A program made the translations under genes and the position numbers. The notes beneath the pieces were generated by a model, which did no database searches, was not told the origin of the DNA, and saw only the letters and a list, made by a program, of their open reading frames with translations. From NCBI GenBank assembly GCA_030648515.1, contig JAUSHK010000005.1:1-48382 (forward strand): DNA of 48,382 bases. Reading direction: 5' to 3'. Positions 28,133-35,885 of the stretch are shown one piece after another (the stretch's first letter is position 1; every line of letters begins with the position of its first letter). This DNA comes from Candidatus Jorgensenbacteria bacterium. GTDB lineage: Bacteria; Patescibacteriota; Minisyncoccia; UBA6257; GWB1-50-10.

Positions 28133-28630
28133 ATGAGGCGATTAATAGTTATAGTAGTTGTTATTGCTATGATAGCCGGACTCGCGTTTTTTCTCAAATC
28201 TTTTTGGGGCGGCGGCGAAGACGCGTGGGTTTGTATTCAAAACCAATGGGTGAAGCATGGGAATCCAAGCGCGCAGATGCCGGCCAGTGGGTGTGGGCTG
28301 ACGACAAGTATTAGTACAAGCACTCCCCCGACTGTCGCGGTCGCGGAGTTTAAAAAGACCGGTTATCTTACGAGGTCAGACGGTTCTGCGGGAAACAATG
28401 GTTGGAATTTGCTGTATGAAGAACCGGGAGCTCCGGCGCTCCGCGTTTCGCTCCGGTTTACGTCTCAAAGTGCGTGCCACTACCAGGATAAAGCTGAGGT
28501 GTGCGTTGCGGATAGTGTTGCCGGCGATCTTGTAACGGTTCGCGGAATACGAGAGGGCGGAAGCGTTGTTGTCCGCAGTATGGATACAACTGGAAGATTT
28601 GGAAGTGGTTATTTCCCGCCGGGTTATTAA
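28133..28630 (+). CDS. Membrane-anchored hypothetical protein
   Basis: N-terminal TM RRLIVIVVVIAMIAGLAFFLKSFW. Confidence 0.6.
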   Translation: MRRLIVIVVVIAMIAGLAFFLKSFWGGGEDAWVCIQNQWVKHGNPSAQMPASGCGLTTSISTSTPPTVAVAEFKKTGYLTRSDGSAGNNGWNLLYEEPGAPALRVSLRFTSQSACHYQDKAEVCVADSVAGDLVTVRGIREGGSVVVRSMDTTGRFGSGYFPPGY

Positions 28631-28638
28631 ATACTTGG

Positions 28639-31600
28639 TTACTTTTCTATCAACTTTCGGAGTGCGCAGAACTCGCAGTCCTTGTCCCCGCATGTTTTGT
28701 CCCGAAACGACATTGTTATAATTTCGTTCGCGGTTTGTTTTATGGTTTCCTCCAGCTCTTTCACTTTTGCGTCCAATATTTCAAATTTTTCCTGCCGGTA
28801 ATTGCCTTTTTCGTCCGGCTCAACAAAATCAATAACGCCAAGTTGCATCTTATAGCGTCCCTGCCAAAATCTATTAAGGAGAAGCTTGTAGAAAATCAGC
28901 TGGCGTTTTATATCGCCGCTTGAATTTTTTGTTTCCCCCTCTATTTCCCCTCTGCTTTTCGGTTTTCCAGTTTTGTAATCGACGACAATAACTTCATTAA
29001 GCGGCGCGGTAAATTCCAGCTTGTCTATTTTTCCGGTTAGCGTAACTCCTGGCGCGAGTTTCACGCCGTCTATTGAAAGCTCTGTAAGCACGTCGCGACT
29101 CCATGAGTGCGAATAAGCGTCGTAATATCCTCCAAGAGCTATTCTACCCTTTTCGCGCGTTTCCTTAAGGTCAAGCTTTTCAAGCGGTTGTTTTTCGAGC
29201 GCGTTCTCGAACTTTTTCAAGAATGATTGCTTGCTTGTCTTTGCGCCTTTTTTAACCGAGTTGAACAGTTCTCTAAGCGCTTCATGTACGGCCGTCCCGT
29301 ACATCTGCCACTTTGTTTGCGCCTGCGGAATGCGCAGGAGATTCACATAAAAATACTTCCACGGACAATCGAGGTAATTATTTAGGTGTGTTACCGAAAA
29401 ACCGTGTTTTTCAAAAAGCTCTCTGACTAATTTTCGTTCGGCGTCCGGTGCCCGCGCGGTTTTTGATTCCGCGAACTGCCTTGCGGGATCCACTATAAGC
29501 GCCCGTTCGAATTTTTCTGTCGGCACTATTTCAAGAAGCTCGGTTTTTATTTCTTCCACAAATACGGACGGCAGACGCTCTTTTCCGCTCTCGCTTTCGC
29601 TCGCGTACGAAATAGTAACGCTATTTTTTGCGCGCGTGAGGGCGACATAAAACAACCGTCTCTCGTCGCTCATCTCGTCGTGCGGCGCGTCCGCGTTTCC
29701 AAACAAGCTGAATATTTCAGGGAATAAAGGCAAGATGTTTGATTTTCTTTTATTTCCCCAGTGGCCGTCATGCGCGTTTATGATGTACACGTGCTCAAAT
29801 TCCTGCCCCTTTGATTTATGCGCCGTCATGAGGCGAACGCGGCGTTCGGAAAGCCCGCTTATTTTTCGTTTCGCATATAAATTGTGTTCTTTGAGGGTTG
29901 TGACGTATTCAAAGAGATCTTCAAGGGAAGCGTTCCTTTTTGCTTCGGCGATGCTTTTTATCTCATCAAATACCGCATTCAATTTTTCTGTTGCCGCGAG
30001 CGGGTCCGGAAGTTTTAGTATATGGTCCAAATACCCCGATTCGCGCACAATATTTTCAAATGTTGAGAGCAGTGATTTATTTTTGTCCGTTCTTGTCCAC
30101 GATTCCATTTTTTTATAAAAGCCCGCTATTTCTTGAGGAGACGAGACGCCTATTCCTCGGAGCGTTTCCTCGGATGATGCCACGTCAAGAACATGTTTCC
30201 GCGCTCCACGCGTGCCCGCGGTGCTTATTATTTTATAAATATCAAGCTGGCTGAGCCCGACAAAATCAACGTGCATCGCTCCAATGAACGCCGTTTCGGA
30301 CCCGAATTCGCTAACCGCGCGCAGTATGGCGATGAGTTTTTTAATTTCAGTGTCGTCAAAAATATCCTGGTCGGATTCTATAACATGTTGAATGCCCGCT
30401 TTTTCAAGCGCGAGCGCAATCGGAAACGCGTCTTTGTTGTCTCTATATAGCACCGCAATTTCTTCCGGCGCCGCTCCGGTCGCGATTTTTTTATGTATAT
30501 CTTCAGCTACCCACGCGAGTTCAGCCCCGCCTTTTTGAAATCTGCATAGGCGTATTTTCCCGCCGCTGGAACTTTGCGCATTCAGCTGTTTTCCAGGACT
30601 ATCCATCACTGTCGCAAGCTTGTGTGCGGAATCCAATATTTGCTGCGTTGAGCGGTAGTTTTCAGAGAGCGTTATCATTGCGGCGGACGGGTACAATTTT
30701 TTGAAGTACAGGAAATTTTCGAGCGACGCTCCCTGGAAACGGAATATTGCCTGCTTTTCATCGCCGACGATGAATATGTTCGGGTTCGCGTGAAAACCGG
30801 CGAGCAATTCCAGGATTTTATTTTGCGCGTTATTGGTATCCTGATGTTCGTCAACAAGGAAATATTGAAATCGTTCCTGAAGCATTATCAGCAAGTCCTC
30901 GCTATTTTTGAGCGCCGAGAGCACTTCCATAATCATATCGCTGTAGTCGTAGAGCCGTTTTACGGAAAGTTCTTTCTGGTACGCCGCGTATATTTTGGAA
31001 AGTTCCTTGTTTTTCGAAATTTGTTTCCATAATTCCCTATACTCACCCTTTATCTGTCCCGCATGCGGGCCTTTTTCATGCCGCAGTCCCTCTATTTTCG
31101 GAAACGCTTTTTCTTTTTTACTAACTATGTCGGAAAATGTCTTATAATCCGTGCCCTCCCGCTTCAAACTATTAAGATTTCCGAGAATCGCCCGCACATA
31201 ATAAAATTTATCTCCGAATGGGCGCAGTTCTTTAAGCTGGAGTTTCTCAACTAGTTTCTCAATAACTTTTATCTGCTCAACCTCTGTTATATTTTGAGAG
31301 CCGATTATGTACGGGAACTCCTCGGGATAATTTTTAATGATGTCGTTACAGAAGCCGTGAAACGTGTTGATGTCCACGGCGTATGCCGCGTCGCCCATGA
31401 TTTCCGCGAGCCGTTTTCGCATTGAAATCACGCCTGATTCCGTAAACGTGAGCGCTAAAATGCTCTTTGGATCGGTGTCGGTTTCCCTCAGAATATTGGC
31501 TATCCGGAGGGTCAAAATCTGGGTTTTGCCTGTTCCTGGGCCAGCTATGACCATAACCGGCCCCTCGACCGTGTTTACGGCCTGTTTCTGGGCTTTATTT

Positions 31601-31641
31601 AAGCGTTTATAGAGTTCTTGGTATAAGTCCCTTTTGGGCAT
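28639..31641 (-). CDS. UvrD/PcrA-like superfamily 1 helicase fused to C-terminal PD-(D/E)XK nuclease
   Basis: VMVIAGPGTGKTQIL; LVDEHQDTNNAQ; LSENYRSTQQIL; RRLFYVALTRAK; IVVDYKTGKPKS; CGDKDCEFC. Confidence 0.93.
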   Translation of the reverse strand: MPKRDLYQELYKRLNKAQKQAVNTVEGPVMVIAGPGTGKTQILTLRIANILRETDTDPKSILALTFTESGVISMRKRLAEIMGDAAYAVDINTFHGFCNDIIKNYPEEFPYIIGSQNITEVEQIKVIEKLVEKLQLKELRPFGDKFYYVRAILGNLNSLKREGTDYKTFSDIVSKKEKAFPKIEGLRHEKGPHAGQIKGEYRELWKQISKNKELSKIYAAYQKELSVKRLYDYSDMIMEVLSALKNSEDLLIMLQERFQYFLVDEHQDTNNAQNKILELLAGFHANPNIFIVGDEKQAIFRFQGASLENFLYFKKLYPSAAMITLSENYRSTQQILDSAHKLATVMDSPGKQLNAQSSSGGKIRLCRFQKGGAELAWVAEDIHKKIATGAAPEEIAVLYRDNKDAFPIALALEKAGIQHVIESDQDIFDDTEIKKLIAILRAVSEFGSETAFIGAMHVDFVGLSQLDIYKIISTAGTRGARKHVLDVASSEETLRGIGVSSPQEIAGFYKKMESWTRTDKNKSLLSTFENIVRESGYLDHILKLPDPLAATEKLNAVFDEIKSIAEAKRNASLEDLFEYVTTLKEHNLYAKRKISGLSERRVRLMTAHKSKGQEFEHVYIINAHDGHWGNKRKSNILPLFPEIFSLFGNADAPHDEMSDERRLFYVALTRAKNSVTISYASESESGKERLPSVFVEEIKTELLEIVPTEKFERALIVDPARQFAESKTARAPDAERKLVRELFEKHGFSVTHLNNYLDCPWKYFYVNLLRIPQAQTKWQMYGTAVHEALRELFNSVKKGAKTSKQSFLKKFENALEKQPLEKLDLKETREKGRIALGGYYDAYSHSWSRDVLTELSIDGVKLAPGVTLTGKIDKLEFTAPLNEVIVVDYKTGKPKSRGEIEGETKNSSGDIKRQLIFYKLLLNRFWQGRYKMQLGVIDFVEPDEKGNYRQEKFEILDAKVKELEETIKQTANEIITMSFRDKTCGDKDCEFCALRKLIEK

Positions 31642-31643
31642 AT

Positions 31644-32876
31644 TTAGCCCTGTTTTAGCCCTGTTTCTATCTGCAACAAACGGTCATATTTAGCCATGCG
31701 TTCTTTCTGCGTCGGTGCCCCGAATTTGACCCATTTCGCGCCGAGGCCGACCGCGAGATCTGCCACTGCGGAATCCATTGTTTCGCCCGAACGGTGCGAG
31801 ACAACCAACTTATATCCTGATTTTTTTGCGAGCATTGCAGTCTCAATAGTTTCGGAAACTGTGCCGGCCTGGTTTGGTTTTATAATAATCGCGTTCGCCG
31901 CTTTTTTGCGTATCCCTTCCTCCAGACGTTTTTTATTTGTAGCGAATAAGTCATCACCGACAACCTGAACTTTATCTCCTATTTTTTGCGTCAGTTCCTG
32001 AAATGCGTCCCATTCATCTTCCGCGAACGGATCTTCTATTGAAATTATCGGATATCTTGACGTCCAGGATTCGTAAAGCGCCATAAGCTCATTTTTTGTG
32101 AGTGTTCTGTTTTCGCGCGCCAACTGATATCCACCGTCATTTTTGAGTTCGCTTGCCGCCACATCAATAGCTATCGCGATTTCTTTTTCTGAGAAGCTAG
32201 CTTTTTTAATCGCCTCAACCAGCATTTGTGTGGCTATTTCGTTTGCGGGAAGTTCCGGGGCAAATCCCCCTTCGTCGCCGAACTTCGTCGAGAGTCCCTT
32301 GTCTTCTAAAATAATTTTGAGCGCGTTCATTGTTTTTTTGGAACATTCCATAGCTTTTTTAAATGTCGCGGCTCCAATCGGCACAATCATGAATTCCTGA
32401 AAATCGGTTGAGTTTTGAGCGTGCCGCCCGCCATTCAAGATGTTCACCATCGGGATGGGCATTTTAAAAGAGTTATTGCCGCATAGTCCGCCGAAATATT
32501 CATAGAGCAGTTGTTTCTCGCTTTCCGCCGAAGCGCGCGCGAATGCGAGCGAGGCGCTTAAAATTGCATTTGCACCTAGCTTATTTTTGTTTGTAGTGCC
32601 GTCTAGCACGGTAAGCGCTTCATCCAGTTCTTTTTGGTTAAATTCTTTTCCGGTTATTGCCTGCGCGATAATCGTGTTTACATTCGCGACGGCTTTTGAA
32701 ACGCCCTTACCGTCCCCGTCGCGCAATTCTAATGCCTCGTATTTTCCGGTTGATGCTCCTGATGGGACGGACGCCGTTCCTGAAATTCCATTATCAAATT
32801 CTACAGTCGCTTCAATTGTTGGCTTATTTCGCGAATCGCGTATTTCTCGTCCAGAAACATTTTTGATTATCGGCAT
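31644..32876 (-). CDS. eno: Enolase
   Basis: Start at ATG 32876 (MPIIKNVSGREIRDSRNKPTIEATV); SHRSGETMDSAVADLAVGLGAKWVKFGAP. Confidence 0.95.
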   Translation of the reverse strand: MPIIKNVSGREIRDSRNKPTIEATVEFDNGISGTASVPSGASTGKYEALELRDGDGKGVSKAVANVNTIIAQAITGKEFNQKELDEALTVLDGTTNKNKLGANAILSASLAFARASAESEKQLLYEYFGGLCGNNSFKMPIPMVNILNGGRHAQNSTDFQEFMIVPIGAATFKKAMECSKKTMNALKIILEDKGLSTKFGDEGGFAPELPANEIATQMLVEAIKKASFSEKEIAIAIDVAASELKNDGGYQLARENRTLTKNELMALYESWTSRYPIISIEDPFAEDEWDAFQELTQKIGDKVQVVGDDLFATNKKRLEEGIRKKAANAIIIKPNQAGTVSETIETAMLAKKSGYKLVVSHRSGETMDSAVADLAVGLGAKWVKFGAPTQKERMAKYDRLLQIETGLKQG

Positions 32877-32904
32877 TGGTACTATTCTAGCGCACTTATT
32901 CTGT

Positions 32905-32957
32905 AAATAAAAAAGGGGTCCGAGAGAAGTGGCTTCCTCTTCCACTTCATCGGACCC
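32905..32957 (-). terminator. Terminator-like hairpin about 30 nt upstream of the eno start codon
   Basis: Minus strand GGGTCCGAtGAAGTGG...CCACTTCtcTCGGACCCCTTTTTTATTT. Confidence 0.8.
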
Positions 32958-33049
32958 AGTGAAGATTTAGTTGAGACTTATGGAGGGATAGATGTAACGG
33001 TAATTTCACCTAATCCCCTTTTTCTCCCCTAAACATTCCTTCGGTGGAT

Positions 33050-33079
33050 AGTGTAGCATAGTGCCTATTTTAGAGTCAA
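33050..33079 (-). promoter_or_regulatory. Sigma70-like promoter driving the eno leader
   Basis: Minus strand TTGACT - 18 nt - TACACT. Confidence 0.6.
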
Positions 33080-33081
33080 GT

Positions 33082-33135
33082 AAAAAAATCCCCAGTTCAA
33101 CGCATATATAATTCTGTATTAGCGTTGAACTGGGG
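33082..33135 (-). terminator. Terminator of the NUDIX gene
   Basis: Perfect 14-bp stem CCCCAGTTCAACGC/GCGTTGAACTGGGG followed on the minus strand by ATTTTTTTA. Confidence 0.88.
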
Positions 33136-33184
33136 CCTATCTATATTGGAGGTTGCCTGTATTGTATCACGGCCATCTTTATTG

Positions 33185-33679
33185 TCAACTACCGCCAAAC
33201 CTCTTCCATTCAATCTTCTCCCCCTTCAGTTTTTTTTCAGTCATAACTAATTCGTCATAAATTCCATCAAGCAAGCTGTATGTTTTTGCTTCTTCAAGCG
33301 TTACCCACGCGAATTGGTCATTTTCTTCCTGCTGGAGTTTTATTTCCCCACCGGCATAATCAGCCATGCAGGAAATTACAAGTGACGGCGCGCCGTCTGC
33401 ATGAACAGTCGCCAAGCTTGTGATGTACTCAATGTTCTCAATATCAATTCCAACTTCCTCTTTTACTTCGCGCTTCAGCGTTCGTTCAAGAACGTTATAC
33501 CAATAATCCTTCGTGTCTTTTGGAAGTTTCAGGTAGTCGTCGGTTTCCATTTTCCCGCCTGGCACCGTCCACGTCCCCGGAAAACGTTTTTTATTCGGCG
33601 ATCTCCGTGTGATTAAAAATTTCCCGCCCTTCACAACGATTGCTGTTATCGCGACTTCGTGGAGATATTGGTTTTCCAT
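33185..33679 (-). CDS. NUDIX hydrolase
   Basis: VPGGKMETDD...LKREVKEEVGIDI Nudix box. Confidence 0.85.
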   Translation of the reverse strand: MENQYLHEVAITAIVVKGGKFLITRRSPNKKRFPGTWTVPGGKMETDDYLKLPKDTKDYWYNVLERTLKREVKEEVGIDIENIEYITSLATVHADGAPSLVISCMADYAGGEIKLQQEENDQFAWVTLEEAKTYSLLDGIYDELVMTEKKLKGEKIEWKRFGGS

Positions 33680-33704
33680 GTTTACTATTTATTATAATGC
33701 TGTA

Positions 33705-33876
33705 TGTTTAGTATGCCAGTTGGGGGGATTTAGCCAGTCCCCTTCGCTTCCTTGCTCTGAGGGATCCTAAATGAGCGAGGCGACATGGTATGGCCGCCGC
33801 CAGTTCCGGGGAGACAGTCAGCGATTTCAATGTCTCTTGTACATATCGCCCGGATTATCACTGGCGGCTTTTTTTT
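33705..33876 (+). ncRNA. Candidate orphan structured RNA with intrinsic terminator
   Basis: TATAAT at 33693-33698; no ORF; nested stems (GCCGCCAGT/ACTGGCGGC, CCGGG/CCCGG, GAGACA/TGTCTC, TATGCCA/TGGTATG) ending in TTTTTTTT. Confidence 0.5.
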
Positions 33877-34138
33877 ATTTCCCAATGTATCTAAACCTCG
33901 GCACTTTTGCGCAGTTTATTTCAACTTCTTCTAAAAACATCTTAATGGGCCGAACCCATATATCTTTTTCTCCATAAAGCGCCTGATATATAACAAGTTC
34001 TTCCAGTGTTTCGCTATGACGTCCGACTTCGAGCGCATTATATCGTTTTCCCGATTTTGAGTGCTCATACTCGCCGATCTTCAAAGATTTTGCCAGTTGG
34101 GAGAATTCCAGTTTTTCCATATCTTTTAATCTTATCAA
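33875..34138 (-). CDS. Hypothetical protein
   Basis: 87-aa intact ORF. Confidence 0.5.
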   Translation of the reverse strand: MIRLKDMEKLEFSQLAKSLKIGEYEHSKSGKRYNALEVGRHSETLEELVIYQALYGEKDIWVRPIKMFLEEVEINCAKVPRFRYIGK

Positions 34139-34263
34139 ATCCAGCGTTTTGTGGCGCTATTGCATGGTCACGGGCTACGGATTTGACAAATAATATTTCT
34201 AATGCTATTTTTTTATCTAGAACCAAATAAATTCAATAATGGGAATAAACAAAGGAGGTTATT

Positions 34264-34512
34264 ATGCTGTGTACCATAAATCCAGAACCAATTAAATCTG
34301 AGTGGGAGCAGGAAGAGCATTCCCCTCCTGCATATATGCATAAAGAGGTTTTGGGCGCAAAAAGTTTGCTTAATTGGCATTGCGGTTTGCGTATGCTTCG
34401 CATCTTAAGATTTGAGAAATCAATTAATGATGGAGAGATAAGGCGTACTAACTATCGCGGCTGGATTTGCCGTGTTTGCGAACACCGAAAATGCACTCCG
34501 ACTGATATGTGA
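34264..34512 (+). CDS. Hypothetical protein with C-terminal cysteine cluster
   Basis: Strong SD aaaggaggttattATG; CRVCEHRKC; followed by terminator. Confidence 0.6.
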   Translation: MLCTINPEPIKSEWEQEEHSPPAYMHKEVLGAKSLLNWHCGLRMLRILRFEKSINDGEIRRTNYRGWICRVCEHRKCTPTDM

Positions 34513-34527
34513 CCGTCTTAAATTTTC

Positions 34528-34558
34528 GCCCAGTGCTCACTTTTGTGGGCACTTTTCA
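34528..34558 (+). terminator. Terminator after 34264..34512
   Basis: AGTGCtcacttttgtggGCACTTTTC. Confidence 0.6.
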
Positions 34559-34560
34559 TT

Positions 34561-35028
34561 TTATACTTGCACCACATCAGCAATTTCAGGATTGACGATT
34601 GATTGATAGCATTCTCGGTCTAGTTTAATTGTTTTATCATGAACCCCTGGATTGAAAAAGATATTATCAACATTCATTAAATTCTCATCAACTATTGTTT
34701 TTACCCCGATAATATTCCCAAATGGATAGCACGCGCCTATCTCGCATCCCATAATTTCCTTGACTTCCTCTGGAGTTGCAAATCTGATGCTTTTGACACC
34801 GACTGCTTTTCTTAGTTTTTTAGAATCTAACTTTTTGTCTCCAGGGATTATAGCTAGAACAAAACTGTTTTCAGTTTTTAGTAATAATGATTTTGCTCCT
34901 TGGCTTAACGGAGAGTTCCTAACTTTCGCCGCTTCTTCGCTTGTGTAGACCGGCGCATGCTCAAAAAGCTCATATTTGATGTTATTGTCAGTTAACAACT
35001 TTTTGATTTTCTCAAAAGGCGTATCCAT
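34561..35028 (-). CDS. YbaK/ProX-type aminoacyl-tRNA deacylase
   Basis: Start ATG 35028; SQGAKSLLLKTENSFVLAIIPGDKKLDSKKLRKAVG; GEIGACYPFG-like motif. Confidence 0.8.
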   Translation of the reverse strand: MDTPFEKIKKLLTDNNIKYELFEHAPVYTSEEAAKVRNSPLSQGAKSLLLKTENSFVLAIIPGDKKLDSKKLRKAVGVKSIRFATPEEVKEIMGCEIGACYPFGNIIGVKTIVDENLMNVDNIFFNPGVHDKTIKLDRECYQSIVNPEIADVVQV

Positions 35029-35062
35029 TATTTTAATTTCCACGCGACGAAACCGAACTTTT

Positions 35063-35695
35063 TTATTTTTTCCCGTTCCATTTCTGGTCTTTAACTTTTT
35101 TATCAATAAACCACGCGTCTTTTACGTCAAACCACCATGAGTCCGGGTTGGTTCTTACTAATATTTTTCCAAGTTTTTTCCCGGCGTTTGTTTTAAGGCG
35201 TTTTAATGCGATATCTATCCATTCGCGTGTCTTCATGTTTCCTTTCACTTCTTCCCCGCGCAAGGTCGTTATCCATTCAAGCTGGTCCGCGTCTTTTACC
35301 AGTTTTGCTTCTAGCGTTTTTCTTTCTCCTTCTTCTTTAAATAGTTCAAAAATTTCAGAACCAAATGGAACGCTATGGGCGATATCTTCAACCGCTTTTG
35401 CTTCCGCGAGCCGGCCGTAACGCTGATGGACATAGTTATGGTCCGATGTTCTACCCTCTCCGATATCGTGAATGAGCGCCATTAATACGACCTTATTTTT
35501 GTCAGCTTTTGGTTCCAGATAAGATAGCGCGTAAGCGATAATCGTCGCATGAAAAAGGTGCTCGGCTACTGACTGGTTCCCGCTCCCTAAAAACCATAAT
35601 CCTGAACGGGGCGTTTTGCTGTGTATGCTAGTTTCATAAATGAAATCAGCAATTTGATTATAAACATTTCTCTTTTTGTTTTCCCTTTTAGCCAT
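35063..35695 (-). CDS. HD-domain hydrolase (YfbR/HDDC2-like 5'-nucleotidase)
   Basis: SVAEHLFHATIIAY...LMALIHDIGEGRTSD. Confidence 0.8.
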   Translation of the reverse strand: MAKRENKKRNVYNQIADFIYETSIHSKTPRSGLWFLGSGNQSVAEHLFHATIIAYALSYLEPKADKNKVVLMALIHDIGEGRTSDHNYVHQRYGRLAEAKAVEDIAHSVPFGSEIFELFKEEGERKTLEAKLVKDADQLEWITTLRGEEVKGNMKTREWIDIALKRLKTNAGKKLGKILVRTNPDSWWFDVKDAWFIDKKVKDQKWNGKK

Positions 35696-35699
35696 ATCT

Positions 35700-35885
35700 T
35701 TATTTTACAACTTTTTGTACTGCGTGGCGCCTTTTATATTCATTTACTATCCCGCACCAGGGACAATACCACAGGTTCTTTTTTGCCGGTGCATCACCAA
35801 TGCTCCACCATTTTTTACATTCATTACAAATAAAATGGTGCAATTTTTCTATTACTCTTTTGTTTTTAGTCACTTTCCGTGGCAT
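35700..35885 (-). CDS. Small zinc-ribbon protein
   Basis: MPRKVTKNKRVIEKLHHFICNECKKWWSIGDAPAKKNLWYCPWCG; overlaps secA 3' end by 16 nt. Confidence 0.6.
   Translation of the reverse strand: MPRKVTKNKRVIEKLHHFICNECKKWWSIGDAPAKKNLWYCPWCGIVNEYKRRHAVQKVVK

Noticed and set aside
32877-32945. Extended N-terminus of enolase (MEEEATSLGPLFYL...)
   Set aside because: Reads through the terminator hairpin; canonical enolase start MPIIKNV is at 32876.
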